64,000 nt of DNA from JBFHQE01 sp041592335 (GCA_041592335.1 JBFHQE010000003.1:101512-165511); one strand, 5' to 3'. Numbered from the stretch's first letter, positions 27,857-37,551 are shown. The notes: generated by a model from the letters alone, not told the origin. Program-made: numbers and translations.

Positions 27857-29071
27857 TCAGCGAACCAGCTGATTGAGATCGAAGATGGGCAACAGAATCG
27901 CCATGACTATCACCAGCACCATGGCCCCCATCAACACAATCATCAATGGCTCCAGCAACCCCATCAGGGTCTGCACGGTCGTCTCGATTTCCCGTTCCTG
28001 GTTGAGCGCTGCCCGTTCCAACATGGCCTCGAGATTGCCGCTGGCCTCACCGCTCGCGATCAGATTAAGCGTCATCGGCGGAAAATAACCGCTCTTTTCC
28101 AGCGCCGCCCGGATACTGGAGCCTTCGCGTACTTTCCTGGCCGCCGAGGCAACCGCATCTCGCATCGGGATGTTGCTCATCACCTGTCCGGCAATGCGCA
28201 ACGCTTCCAGCACTGGCACGCCGCTGGCGGAAAGAATACTAAGGGTTCGCGCGAAACGTGCGGCATTCACTCCCCGCACCAGACGCCCGATTAACGGTAA
28301 TCGCAACAAAACTCCATGGAAGCGCTGTTTCGGCCCCGGCTGTTGCAGCACCAGGTAAACACCCACGGCAGCGGCAATCACGAGTAGCAGCAACCACAAA
28401 CCATAATTCTGCAGGAATTCACTGACGGCAATGAGCGCCCGGGTCAGCCAGGGCAACTGCTGACCGAGCCCTTCAAACACGCCTACCACCTGTGGCACCA
28501 CATAAACCATCAACAGAGCCGCAACGCCCAGTGCCAGCACGGTCAAAATCACAGGGTAAAACAGCGCAACCTGTATCTTCTGCCGCATGGCATGACGGTT
28601 TTCGGTGTAATCAGCCAGCCGATCCAGCACCAGGTCCAGCCGCCCGGACTGTTCGCCAGCCGCGACCGTGGCACGGTACATTTCAGGGAAAGCCTGCGGG
28701 AATTCACCCATCGCCTGCGCCAGGGTATGACCCTCGACCACGCGCGCGCGCACTCCCAGGATCATCGAGGTGAGACGCTGTTTCTCGGTCTGCTGCGACA
28801 CGGTTCGCAGCGCTTCTTCCAGTGGCAGGCCGGATTGGATCAGGGTGGAAAGCTGGCGAGTTAACAAGGCAAGATCGGCGGCGCTGATACCACGTCTTAC
28901 GGAAGGTGTCTGAACGCGATTGGCACTTCGCTGGGATACCTCGTCCACCGCGAGTGGCGTCAGGTTTTTATCCCGCAGTTGCTGACGCACCGCACGCGCG
29001 GTATCGCCTTCCAGCACGCCCTTCTTTTCACGCCCACTGGCATCCAGCGCAGTATATTCAAAGGCCCCCAT
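27857..29071 (-). CDS. gspF: Type II secretion platform protein GspF
   Basis: Inner-membrane platform of the type II secretion system. The 404 residues show two T2SF domains (LLTRQLSTLIQSGLPLEEAL and FARTLSILSASGVPVLEALR) and three membrane helices. It is the last gene of a gspC-D-E-F series; the genes for pseudopilins and GspL/M that normally follow are absent, and a 306 bp gap with no supported coding frame follows. It is a paralogue of pilC at 12427. Confidence 0.95.
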   Translation of the reverse strand: MGAFEYTALDASGREKKGVLEGDTARAVRQQLRDKNLTPLAVDEVSQRSANRVQTPSVRRGISAADLALLTRQLSTLIQSGLPLEEALRTVSQQTEKQRLTSMILGVRARVVEGHTLAQAMGEFPQAFPEMYRATVAAGEQSGRLDLVLDRLADYTENRHAMRQKIQVALFYPVILTVLALGVAALLMVYVVPQVVGVFEGLGQQLPWLTRALIAVSEFLQNYGLWLLLLVIAAAVGVYLVLQQPGPKQRFHGVLLRLPLIGRLVRGVNAARFARTLSILSASGVPVLEALRIAGQVMSNIPMRDAVASAARKVREGSSIRAALEKSGYFPPMTLNLIASGEASGNLEAMLERAALNQEREIETTVQTLMGLLEPLMIVLMGAMVLVIVMAILLPIFDLNQLVR

Positions 29072-29080
29072 GACGGCGTA

Positions 29081-30601
29081 TTAATCCTCGCGCGTCACCC
29101 GCAGCACTTCTTCAACAGAAGTCACGCCGGCGAGAATCTTGCGCACACCGTCCTGTCGCAAACTCGGCGAGCGGGTACGCGCATAGGTTTCCATCTCAAT
29201 CTCACCCGCGCCATCGTGAATCATCTGCGCCATGCGATCATTGATATCAATGAGTTCGTAGATACCGGTACGCCCCTGGTAACCGAGATTATTGCAGAGG
29301 TCACAACCAGAAGCCTTGTAGAGCGAGACGCCTTCCGGCGAGTGCAGCCCGAGCATTTCACAGTCTTTCTCGTTCGGGGCATAAGGCTGCTTGCATACCG
29401 GGCAAAGTACGCGCACCAGGCGTTGCGCCAGCACCCCGATCAGACTGGAAGACAGCAGAAAAGGCTCAACCCCCATGTCGCGCAAACGCGTTACCGCGCC
29501 TACCGCACTATTGGTATGAAGCGTCGACAGCACCAGATGGCCGGTCAAACTGGCCTGTACCGCGATTTCCGCAGTTTCCAGGTCACGAATTTCGCCGACC
29601 ATCACCACGTCCGGGTCCTGGCGCAGAATAGCGCGCAGACCACGCGCGAAGCTCATATCGACCTTGGTGTTCACCTGCGTCTGGCCGATGCCATCGAGGT
29701 AATACTCGATCGGGTCTTCCACTGTGAGAATGTTGCGCGTGCGCTCGTTCAGCTTGGTCAGGGCCGCGTACAGCGTGGTGGTTTTACCCGAGCCCGTAGG
29801 ACCGGTAACCAGCAGGATACCGTGCGGTTTATGCACCAGCTTATCCATCATGGCTTCGTCTTCTTTTGCCATGCCCAGATGCTCAAGATGCAAACGGCCC
29901 GCCTGCTTATCCAGCAGACGGAGCACGACGCGCTCGCCATGCCCCGACGGCAAGGTGGAAACACGCACATCAACCGCACGTCCCGCCACTCGCAGGGAGA
30001 TACGGCCATCCTGTGGCAAGCGTTTCTCCGCGATATCCATTTTCGCCATGACTTTGATACGCGACACGATCAGCGGCGCCAGCACACGCTGCGGCTGCAG
30101 CACTTCACGCAGCACGCCATCAACGCGAAACCGCACCACCAGGCGGTTCTCGAAGGTTTCAATGTGCACATCGGAAGCGTCTTCCTTGATGGCTTCGGTC
30201 AGGATGGCATTGATGAGTTTGATGATGGGTGCATCATCTTCCGAATCGAGCAGGTCTTCCGGTTCCGGCAACTGTTCCGCGATACTGAACAGGTCGTTGT
30301 CTTCCCCGATGTCTTCCATGGCCAGCATGGTCTGGCTGGTTTCCTGCTCGTAGGCCTCTGTCAGCAGCGAATTGAACGCCTCCGAAGACACCTCCTCCAG
30401 CTTGAAAGGCCGCGCCAGGGTGCGGCGCAACTCGGCAAGAATAGTCAGGCTCAGTTCCGGCCGATGCTTGACCAGCAATTGGCCATCATCCGCCTGCTCG
30501 ACCAGAATGCCGTGGCGCTTGGCAAAGGCAAAACTCGGGCGACGGATACCGGCAGGGGCATCCATTACTGGCAGATCGGAATTGGCAGTCTGCTCACTCA
30601 T
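29081..30601 (-). CDS. gspE: Type II secretion ATPase GspE
   Basis: Cytoplasmic ATPase that powers pseudopilus growth. The 506 residues contain Walker A GPTGSGKTTTLYAA near 270, Walker B DVVMVGEIRDLETAE, and a tetracysteine zinc site (CPVC and CDLC). Its start overlaps the gspD stop by 4 bp, so the two are coupled. Pairing with GspF rather than PilC is inferred from position in the gsp operon. Confidence 0.95.
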   Translation of the reverse strand: MSEQTANSDLPVMDAPAGIRRPSFAFAKRHGILVEQADDGQLLVKHRPELSLTILAELRRTLARPFKLEEVSSEAFNSLLTEAYEQETSQTMLAMEDIGEDNDLFSIAEQLPEPEDLLDSEDDAPIIKLINAILTEAIKEDASDVHIETFENRLVVRFRVDGVLREVLQPQRVLAPLIVSRIKVMAKMDIAEKRLPQDGRISLRVAGRAVDVRVSTLPSGHGERVVLRLLDKQAGRLHLEHLGMAKEDEAMMDKLVHKPHGILLVTGPTGSGKTTTLYAALTKLNERTRNILTVEDPIEYYLDGIGQTQVNTKVDMSFARGLRAILRQDPDVVMVGEIRDLETAEIAVQASLTGHLVLSTLHTNSAVGAVTRLRDMGVEPFLLSSSLIGVLAQRLVRVLCPVCKQPYAPNEKDCEMLGLHSPEGVSLYKASGCDLCNNLGYQGRTGIYELIDINDRMAQMIHDGAGEIEMETYARTRSPSLRQDGVRKILAGVTSVEEVLRVTRED

Positions 30602-32556
30602 TCGGCGGGCGCTGTCGTCTCATCCTGCTGAAAAGTGTCGGGCAACACCGGTACAACGTCGCTACGCATCAGGTTCACACCCCGGTCACGCTTCTCCAGC
30701 TGTTGCGCGCGCATGTAATTATATTTCCCGGAAGACATCTGGGTTTCGGTCGCCGCATCGCGCAGGATGGTCGGTTTCAGGAACACCATCAGGTTCTGCT
30801 TGGTCTTGCTGGTGCGCTGTGACTTGAACAGGTTACCCAGCACCGGGATATCGCCCAGCAGAGGCACTTTCTGCACCGTCTCGGTCAAGCGGTCATCAAT
30901 CAGGCCACCCAGCACCACGACCTGTCTGTCTTCAACCATAACCGCGGTCTTGATGGAACGTTTATTGGTCACGATGTCAGAGGCACCGGAAATGGCGGTT
31001 TCACTGACACTGGAACTTTCCTGTTCGATTTCCAGCTTGATGGAGTTGCCTTCGTTGATCTGTGGTTTGACCTTAAGTGTCAAACCAACATCTTCACGCT
31101 GAATGGTCTGGAAAGGATTAGTCGCACCGTCATTGGCGCCGGTATTGGTGAACTGGCCGGTGACGAAAGGCACGTTCTGCGCCACCACGATTTCGGCTTC
31201 TTCGTTATCCAGTGTCACCAGGGTCGGCGTAGACAGGATATTGCTTTCACTGTCACTACCCAGCGCCTTGACCAGCGCGCCCAGGTTCAGAATTTCGGTC
31301 CCCAATATGGTCGTGGTGCCTTCGAAATATCCGAGACTGAGGCCATTCCCCGCCGTTAAGGGGTTGGCAGCGACGGAATTGATCGATGTAGTGACATCGA
31401 AATTGGTGCCACCAATGCCACCCGCGCCGGTCGTCGGATCGGTCGCCCGCCACTGCACACCCAGCTCGGCCGCCTTGTCAGCCGTCAACTCGGCGATCAC
31501 TGCCTCGACATAGACCTGCGCCCGGCGCACATCCAGCTGGCGAATCACCGATTGCAGCGAACGGAACACATCCGGCGGCGCGGTAATTACCAATGCATTC
31601 GAGGCAGCATCGGCCTGAATGCTGACATCGCTTTCTGGCCTGGCCTGCTGCTGCTTCTGTTCTTTTTCCAGGGTATCGCTGACACCGGTCAGCACCTTGG
31701 CCAGGTCTTCAGCCTTGGCATACTTCAGATAAACAACGTGGGTATTGCCACCGCGATCCAGCGGCGTGTCCAGATGCGATATAACCGCGCGGAGCTTTAA
31801 CCGATCTGCCCGATCCCCGCCAAGCAATACGCTGTTAGTGCGTTCATCGGCAATTAATACCGGTCCGGCTCCCGGCGCACCAGCCGCCTGCGCCGCCGGG
31901 GTGGTGCGCTGCAGGGACGTCAGTATGCGCACCACTTCAACTGCAGATGCATGCTGTAGCGGAATCACCTCCACTTCACTGTCGCTCTGCTGATCCATGC
32001 GCCGCACGATGCTCACCAGTCGCGCCACGTTATCCGCACGATCGGAAATAATCAGTACATTGGTCGCGGGATAAGCCGCCAGGTGACCCTGCTGTGGCAC
32101 CAGTGGCCGCAAAATCGGCACCAGTTGTGCTGCTGATACGTTATCAATCTGGATTACCTGGGTGACCATTTCGTCACCGCGCACGGCGCGATCGGTACGC
32201 TCACCGATAGTGGGTATACTGTCCTGCTTGGCGTTTACATCCGGGACAATCTTGACCACGTCACCGGACGGCACCGCGGCAAACCCGTGCACCTGCAGAA
32301 TCGAAAGGAATACCTGGTAGACTTCTTCGGTGCTCATGGGACGGGCCGAGATAACAGTCACCTTGCCTTTCACGCGCGGATCAACGATGAAATTGGTGCC
32401 GGTCACTTCCGAAACAGTGGTAATCAGAGCACCGATATCGGCATCTTTCAGATTCAGCGTGACGTTATCCGCCCACGCCAGCTGCCAGACACTCAGGGCC
32501 AGCAGCGTCCCCAGTAATGTTCGTGTTATTCGCTTCACGATTGCATGCCTACCCAT
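30598..32556 (-). CDS. gspD: Type II secretion outer-membrane secretin GspD
   Basis: Forms the outer-membrane gate. The 652 residues have a signal peptide (cleavage after AWA), N0-N3 domains with typical repeats (VIPLQHASAVEVVRIL and VYLKYAKAEDLAKVL), and a C-terminal secretin domain (VPFVTGQF and VPLLGDIPVLGNLF). The start is ambiguous: ATG 32556 gives MGRHAIVKR; a GTG six codons later would also give a good signal peptide. It lies between gspC and gspE. Confidence 0.95.
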   Translation of the reverse strand: MGRHAIVKRITRTLLGTLLALSVWQLAWADNVTLNLKDADIGALITTVSEVTGTNFIVDPRVKGKVTVISARPMSTEEVYQVFLSILQVHGFAAVPSGDVVKIVPDVNAKQDSIPTIGERTDRAVRGDEMVTQVIQIDNVSAAQLVPILRPLVPQQGHLAAYPATNVLIISDRADNVARLVSIVRRMDQQSDSEVEVIPLQHASAVEVVRILTSLQRTTPAAQAAGAPGAGPVLIADERTNSVLLGGDRADRLKLRAVISHLDTPLDRGGNTHVVYLKYAKAEDLAKVLTGVSDTLEKEQKQQQARPESDVSIQADAASNALVITAPPDVFRSLQSVIRQLDVRRAQVYVEAVIAELTADKAAELGVQWRATDPTTGAGGIGGTNFDVTTSINSVAANPLTAGNGLSLGYFEGTTTILGTEILNLGALVKALGSDSESNILSTPTLVTLDNEEAEIVVAQNVPFVTGQFTNTGANDGATNPFQTIQREDVGLTLKVKPQINEGNSIKLEIEQESSSVSETAISGASDIVTNKRSIKTAVMVEDRQVVVLGGLIDDRLTETVQKVPLLGDIPVLGNLFKSQRTSKTKQNLMVFLKPTILRDAATETQMSSGKYNYMRAQQLEKRDRGVNLMRSDVVPVLPDTFQQDETTAPAE

Positions 32557-32587
32557 ATGCTTCGCTACCTTTCTCGTCAGTTTGCGC

Positions 32588-33457
32588 TTAACCCAAACTG
32601 AAATTCAAATCGAGTTCCTGACGCCCGCGCCGAATCCGCAGATTCAGATCCTGGGCATCCTTTAATTGATTGAGCACCTCGATACCCTTGGCCGGGTTAT
32701 CCAGTGCCACGCCATTAACCTCGGTCACAAGATCGCCAGGACGCAGGCCGAATTGCGTAAAGAGCTCCTTTCGATTACCTGGATAGAGGCGAAAACCAAT
32801 AAATTCAGTGCCTTCCTGATGAGGCACCGGTCGCACCAGGTCAATCAGGGCGCGCGGGTTATCGCGCATGATCTGGCGGTACTCGGTCAGCACCTGCGCC
32901 ATTTCGGGGTTCAGTTGCAGTTGTGCCCGAGATTCATCCAGCACAGCCTCATTGCCCGACAGTGGCTGCTTCGGCAGGCGCAATGTCTCGTAACGTCCGG
33001 CACGGCGCAGGATCACCCGATCGGGATGTACCTCGCTCAGCTCAGCCCCGCCGGGGAGATTGTCACCAATGCGATAGCTGAGCTCATTACGGTTTTGCTC
33101 GGCAATAATGGCGCGGGCGTTGGCTTCCTGGTCGGCGGCAATCACACCCCGCAACGTCAGGTTGAGCCGCGTTTCCGGGGCATCGATCGGCGCGGCCTCC
33201 TTGATCTGCTCGGAATCGCTCTCGCCAAACAGGTGCCATTGCGCAATCTGCCTTGCATCGAACGCCGGCTGGTCAGGACGCATCACGGGTGCGGAAGCCA
33301 CCACCACGGATTCCGACTCATCGGGATCGGGAATCACCAGCCAGACGATTTCGGCGAGCCAATAGACCGCAATCACGCCCAGTCCGAGCGCGACCAGCCT
33401 GGCCAATTGCGCTCCCCTGGCGCTGGCCATCCATTCCATCGTCCGATCAAACGTCAT
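32588..33457 (-). CDS. gspC: Type II secretion protein GspC
   Basis: Links the inner-membrane platform to the secretin. The 289 residues have one membrane helix (about 20-43), a periplasmic HR domain (LTLRGVIAADQEANARAIIA and YRIGDNLPGGAELSEVHPDR) that contacts GspD, and a C-terminal PDZ domain (FGLRPGDLVTEVNGVALDN). The order gspC-gspD-gspE-gspF on the minus strand is canonical. It starts 12 bp after the rhlB stop. Confidence 0.93.
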   Translation of the reverse strand: MTFDRTMEWMASARGAQLARLVALGLGVIAVYWLAEIVWLVIPDPDESESVVVASAPVMRPDQPAFDARQIAQWHLFGESDSEQIKEAAPIDAPETRLNLTLRGVIAADQEANARAIIAEQNRNELSYRIGDNLPGGAELSEVHPDRVILRRAGRYETLRLPKQPLSGNEAVLDESRAQLQLNPEMAQVLTEYRQIMRDNPRALIDLVRPVPHQEGTEFIGFRLYPGNRKELFTQFGLRPGDLVTEVNGVALDNPAKGIEVLNQLKDAQDLNLRIRRGRQELDLNFSLG

Positions 33458-33469
33458 AGTCAGTTTAAA

Positions 33470-34798
33470 TCAATCGCCCGCGGGCTGGTCAGCCGAACGC
33501 GGCTTGCGTCGGCGCGGACCCCGTTTGCCATCCGCACTGCCACCGTCACGACGATGACGTGGCTTGCCACCCGGTTTACCGCCTGGGCGCGGCTCACGTT
33601 TCGGCTTAACCGCCGGCTGGATATCCGTGGCCAGCATGTCGCTTCCAACGGCATCCGCCGGAATCTTGTGCCCAATATACTCTTCAATCTCCGGCAGCGA
33701 GTAGACGTAGGTCTCACATGCGAAACTAATTGCATCTCCCTCGGCCCCGGCACGCGCGGTACGGCCGATTCGATGCACGTAATCCTCGGCATCCTGCGGC
33801 AGATCGAAGTTGATCACATGACTCACATCTGGAATGTGCAGACCGCGTGCCGCCACATCCGTGGCCACCAGCACCGCCAGTTCGCCAGTCTGAAACCGTT
33901 CCAGCAGCCGCAGACGCTTCTTCTGCGGCACATCGCCCGACAGCACGGCCGACTCGTAGCCATTGCCTTCGAGGAATCCCCACACCTTTTCCGCCGCCCG
34001 CTTGGTGTTGACGAAGACGATAGTGCGGTGCGCATCCATGCCGTTCAGGATGCCCAGCAACAACGGGATTTTTTCGTCGTTGGCAATGTGATAAAGCACT
34101 TCGCGAACTCGCTCGGCCGTAACCTGCTCCGGCTCGACTTCAACCGAGACGGGGTTATTCATATGTTCGTAGGCCAGTTCACGCACGCGATGAGACAGGG
34201 TGGCCGAAAACAGCATGCTCAGGCGTTGTTCGGGAGCGGGGCAACGACGCAACAAATAGCGCATATCCTTGATGAAGCCCAGATCGAACATGCGATCCGC
34301 TTCATCCAGCACGACCACTTCCGCCTTGCGCAGATCGAACACGCCCTGCTTGAAATAGTCGATGATACGGCCGGGCGTACCTATCAGCACATCGACACCC
34401 TGTTCCAGGGTCTTGCGCTGCTGTTCGTAGCCGGTACCGCCATAGGCGAGGCCAAAGGTAATACCCGTATGTTTCGCCAGCATGACAGCGTCTTTCTCAA
34501 TCTGCACCGCCAGCTCACGGGTCGGCGCCAGGATCATCGCACGCACCTGGTTCGGCTTGCGGTCAGCGTCGGCCGGCTTGCCGAGCAGCCGTTGCAGCAT
34601 GGCGAGCAGAAACGCCGCCGTCTTGCCGGTGCCGGTCTGCGCCTGCCCCGCGACATCCTTGCCCTGCAAGGCAATCGGCAGCGTCTGTGCCTGGATCTGG
34701 GTGCACTGGGTAAACCCTGCCTCCGCAATTCCGGCTTTCAGGCTTTCATGTAGGTCTAATTGTGCGAATGTAATATCCGCGAGGTGCTGTTCACTCAT
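33470..34798 (-). CDS. rhlB: DEAD-box RNA helicase RhlB
   Basis: ATP-dependent RNA helicase, usually part of the RNA degradosome. The 442 residues carry the Q motif region (FTQCTQIQAQTLPIAL), Walker A AQTGTGKTAAF, DEAD (VVLDEADRMFD), SAT (LFSATLSHRV) and HRIGRTARAG motifs, then a basic Arg/Lys/Gly-rich tail (about 390-442) for RNA binding. It is transcribed away from the thioredoxin gene, an arrangement kept in other gammaproteobacteria (rhlB-trxA-rho). Confidence 0.94.
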   Translation of the reverse strand: MSEQHLADITFAQLDLHESLKAGIAEAGFTQCTQIQAQTLPIALQGKDVAGQAQTGTGKTAAFLLAMLQRLLGKPADADRKPNQVRAMILAPTRELAVQIEKDAVMLAKHTGITFGLAYGGTGYEQQRKTLEQGVDVLIGTPGRIIDYFKQGVFDLRKAEVVVLDEADRMFDLGFIKDMRYLLRRCPAPEQRLSMLFSATLSHRVRELAYEHMNNPVSVEVEPEQVTAERVREVLYHIANDEKIPLLLGILNGMDAHRTIVFVNTKRAAEKVWGFLEGNGYESAVLSGDVPQKKRLRLLERFQTGELAVLVATDVAARGLHIPDVSHVINFDLPQDAEDYVHRIGRTARAGAEGDAISFACETYVYSLPEIEEYIGHKIPADAVGSDMLATDIQPAVKPKREPRPGGKPGGKPRHRRDGGSADGKRGPRRRKPRSADQPAGD

Positions 34799-34886
34799 AG
34801 CCGCGTAGAATACCTAAATAACGGTTCTATGTCGCTTTTTTCCTTTTCGGGGGGCATTTCCGCGCCCCGGGCTTGCAAACATCCGT

Positions 34887-34967
34887 CGATTAGGCTGAAA
34901 TTGAATCCAGCAAATGCCCGCCGGATCCTTTTTCCCGTAATTCATTCGATTAGGTTGATTTCAATCC
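34887..34967. repeat. Paired direct repeat in the rhlB-trxA gap
   Basis: Two similar copies of about 21 bp, at 34887-34908 and 34947-34967, both beginning CGATTAGG and ending AATCC. Their starts are 60 bp apart, close to six helical turns. They lie 50-130 bp upstream of the thioredoxin start and could bind a regulator. No known operator was recognised. Confidence 0.55.
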
Positions 34968-35012
34968 GAATGGCCGGGCATAGACACCTAACCACCAGGA
35001 GGCGACACACCC

Positions 35013-35339
35013 GTGAGCGATCAAATTATTCATGTCACCGATGCAACCTTTGAAAGTGACGTGCTGAAATCCAGTGAACCCGTTCTTGTAGATTACTGGG
35101 CCGACTGGTGCGGACCCTGCAAGATGATTGCTCCCATCCTGGACGAAATCTCCGGCGAATACGCTGGCAAGATCAAGATCGCCAAACTCAACATTGATGA
35201 AAACCCGCAGACGCCGCCGAAGTACGGCATTCGCGGTATCCCGACTCTGATGCTGTTCAAGGATGGCAGTGTTGAAGCGACCAAGGTTGGTGCTGTTTCC
35301 AAATCTCAGCTGACCGCCTTTATCGACAGCAATATTTAA
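35013..35339 (+). CDS. trxA: Thioredoxin 1
   Basis: Cytoplasmic disulfide reductase, 108 residues, with active site WCGPCK near residues 31-36 and the cis-Pro loop IRGIPTLMLF. The start is GTG with AGGAGG 10 bp upstream. A strong hairpin follows the stop. The gene order rhlB (divergent), trxA, rho is conserved in gammaproteobacteria. Confidence 0.97.
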   Translation: MSDQIIHVTDATFESDVLKSSEPVLVDYWADWCGPCKMIAPILDEISGEYAGKIKIAKLNIDENPQTPPKYGIRGIPTLMLFKDGSVEATKVGAVSKSQLTAFIDSNI

Positions 35340-35346
35340 GTATCCA

Positions 35347-35374
35347 GTCCGTCCAGCCGTTAAGCTGGACGGAC
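35347..35374 (+). terminator. Hairpin after trxA
   Basis: Perfect 11-bp stem GTCCGTCCAGC/GCTGGACGGAC with loop CGTTAA, 8 bp after the stop. No T-run follows on the plus strand, so it may stabilise the mRNA end or work with Rho. Confidence 0.55.
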
Positions 35375-35541
35375 GCAAACTGGCGTGCTAGGCTTGCGAG
35401 AATAAAGAAACTAAGATCGTTTCCGCCGCACCCGGCAAATTTCCGAACGACAGTAATTTAAACCCTAAACCGACATCCGCGGCCCGCCCGGGCTCCGATT
35501 AGCATTTTCCCTACACATTACAATCTCAAGTACCTCAAGCT

Positions 35542-36798
35542 ATGAATCTGACCGAACTCAAGACAAAACCCGCCTCCGAACTCATCAACCTGGCCCAGGA
35601 AATGGGCATCGACAACATCGCCCGCGCCCGCAAGCAGGATGTCATCTTCGCGATTCTCAAGGCGCACGCCAAGAATGGCGAAGACATCTACGGCGATGGC
35701 GTACTGGAAATACTCCAGGATGGCTTCGACTTCCTGCGCTCGGCTGACTCGTCGTACCTGGCGGGCCCGGATGACATCTACGTCTCTCCCAGCCAGATTC
35801 GCCGCTTCAACCTCCGCACCGGCGACACGGTCTCGGGCAAGATTCGCCCACCGAAGGAAAGCGAGCGCTATTTCGCGCTGCTCAAGGTCAGCGAGATCAA
35901 TTTCGAACCACCGGAAAATGCCAAGAACAAGGTACTATTTGAAAACCTGACTCCGCTGCACCCCAATGAACGCCTGCAACTGGAACTGGGCAATGGCAGC
36001 ACCGAAGACATCACACCGCGCGTTATCGATCTTGCCTCTCCCATCGGCAAGGGACAACGCGGCCTGATCGTCTCCCCGCCAAAAGCGGGTAAAACCATGC
36101 TGCTGCAAAACGTGGCGCAATCCATTACCACCAATCATCCGGAATGCTATCTGATTGTTCTGCTGATTGATGAACGCCCGGAAGAAGTGACGGAAATGGC
36201 GCGTTCGGTGCGCGGCGAAGTCGTATCCTCGACTTTCGACGAGCCCGCCAGCCGCCATGTTCAGGTGGCCGAAATGGTTATCGAAAAAGCCAAGCGCCTG
36301 GTGGAACACAAACGTGACGTGGTGATACTGCTGGATTCTATTACCCGTCTGGCACGCGCCTACAACACTGTCGTACCTTCCTCTGGCAAGGTGCTGACCG
36401 GTGGTGTGGATGCCAACGCCCTGCATCGGCCGAAACGCTTCTTCGGCGCCGCGCGCAATATCGAGGAAGGCGGTTCGCTGACGATCATCGCCACCGCACT
36501 GATCGATACCGGCTCACGCATGGACGACGTAATTTACGAAGAGTTCAAGGGAACGGGTAATAATGAAATTCACCTGGACCGCAAGATTGCTGAGAAACGC
36601 GTTTACCCGGCGATCAACATCAACCGCTCCGGCACACGCCGTGAAGAACTGTTGACCAAACCGGATGAATTACAGAAGATGTGGATTCTGCGCAAGCTGC
36701 TGCATCCAATGGAAGAACTGGCCGCCATGGAATTCCTGCTCGACAAGATGAAGGACACCAAGACCAACGCCGAGTTCTTTGACTCAATGAAGCGCTAA
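35542..36798 (+). CDS. rho: Transcription termination factor Rho
   Basis: Hexameric RNA-dependent ATPase that ends transcription. The 418 residues (E. coli 419) start MNLTELKTKPASELINLAQE and contain the RNA-binding cold-shock fold, Walker A SPPKAGKTMLL, and the Q and R loops. The 167 bp leader before it is C-rich and G-poor near its end (35455-35541), as expected if Rho limits its own synthesis through leader termination. No clear Shine-Dalgarno sequence is visible. Confidence 0.98.
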   Translation: MNLTELKTKPASELINLAQEMGIDNIARARKQDVIFAILKAHAKNGEDIYGDGVLEILQDGFDFLRSADSSYLAGPDDIYVSPSQIRRFNLRTGDTVSGKIRPPKESERYFALLKVSEINFEPPENAKNKVLFENLTPLHPNERLQLELGNGSTEDITPRVIDLASPIGKGQRGLIVSPPKAGKTMLLQNVAQSITTNHPECYLIVLLIDERPEEVTEMARSVRGEVVSSTFDEPASRHVQVAEMVIEKAKRLVEHKRDVVILLDSITRLARAYNTVVPSSGKVLTGGVDANALHRPKRFFGAARNIEEGGSLTIIATALIDTGSRMDDVIYEEFKGTGNNEIHLDRKIAEKRVYPAININRSGTRREELLTKPDELQKMWILRKLLHPMEELAAMEFLLDKMKDTKTNAEFFDSMKR

Positions 36799-36800
36799 TA

Positions 36801-37028
36801 ATGACGGATTCTTCGCCGCAGAATAACCGTTCACCCTCACTGTTCACGGTAGTCAAAAGCGTGCTGGCGAGCTTCGCCGGCGTGCAAAGCAGCCGTCAGC
36901 ATGAAGCTGACTTCACCTCGGGAAAACCAATCGTCTTCATCGCGGTAGCCTTGATCGCCACCCTGGCATTCATACTGACTGTCTGGGGTGTGGTACAGCT
37001 AGTGGTCAGCAGCGCAACCGGCCAATAA
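36801..37028 (+). CDS. DUF2970 small membrane protein
   Basis: A 75-residue protein of the DUF2970 family. The conserved core SVLASFAGVQSS is followed by one C-terminal membrane helix (about 45-68). It begins 2 bp after the rho stop and is probably cotranscribed with it. The function is unknown. Confidence 0.8.
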   Translation: MTDSSPQNNRSPSLFTVVKSVLASFAGVQSSRQHEADFTSGKPIVFIAVALIATLAFILTVWGVVQLVVSSATGQ

Positions 37029-37071
37029 CCTCCTCTTTCCCACTCCCCGCATACGCCTGTTCTGGGTGATT

Positions 37072-37093
37072 TTGCGCAAGTTTTCTTTATAAT
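37072..37093 (+). promoter_or_regulatory. Promoter of the cytochrome genes
   Basis: A perfect TATAAT at 37088-37093, about 108 bp before the first cytochrome start, with a weak -35 (GTGATT) 16 bp upstream. Confidence 0.5.
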
Positions 37094-37200
37094 CATTTAA
37101 GACACAATAATCAGCTGCGCAGTCTGCAGCACCACCAAACTGGGCATAACACGATCTGAGGGGGTCGCTAGTGCATCAGTCAAACCTGAGAGTGAGGACT

Positions 37201-37524
37201 ATGAGAACCAACCAGTACCTTCTGGCTACGCTGGCGCTTGCGTCGGTTATGCCGCTGACCAGCATGGCCGCTGGCGATCCTGCCGCCGGTCAGAACAAAG
37301 CCTTTACCTGCATGGGCTGTCACGCAGTCCCAAGCTACACCAACGCCTATCCGACCTATCACGTTCCCAAACTGGGTGGCCAGCAAGCGGATTACATCGT
37401 CGCCGCATTACAGGCCTACAAGAACGGTCAGCGCAATCATCAGACCATGTCCGCACAGGCCAGCTCACTCAGTGAGCAGGATATGCAGGATATCGCGGCC
37501 TATTTTTCCCAGCTCGGTAACTAA
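37201..37524 (+). CDS. Periplasmic c-type cytochrome, monoheme
   Basis: A 107-residue monoheme cytochrome with a signal peptide ending near SMAAG, heme motif CMGCH, and C-terminal helix SLSEQDMQDIAAYFSQ; the Met in NHQTMSAQA is the likely axial ligand. These features match one half of diheme cytochrome c4. The start at ATG 37201 has GAGG five bases upstream. A GTG 30 bp earlier also has a strong ribosome site (AGGGGG), so a 117-residue form is possible. It probably shuttles electrons to a terminal oxidase. The second cytochrome follows after 27 bp. Confidence 0.88.
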   Translation: MRTNQYLLATLALASVMPLTSMAAGDPAAGQNKAFTCMGCHAVPSYTNAYPTYHVPKLGGQQADYIVAALQAYKNGQRNHQTMSAQASSLSEQDMQDIAAYFSQLGN

Positions 37525-37551
37525 CCAGCCTCAGGTCAGAAGGAGTCATTC

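Noticed and set aside
27660..27872. Short plus-strand open frame in the gap before gspF
   Set aside because: It overlaps the CRP/FNR-type sites, runs into the gspF 3' end and has no ribosome site.
28979..30631. Long plus-strand open frame opposite gspE
   Set aside because: It lies fully antisense to gspE, a clear family member; the translated protein is His/Arg/Gln rich with no recognisable domain.
32666..34753. Plus-strand open frame of 695 codons opposite gspC and rhlB
   Set aside because: It spans two well-supported minus-strand genes and has shadow-type composition.
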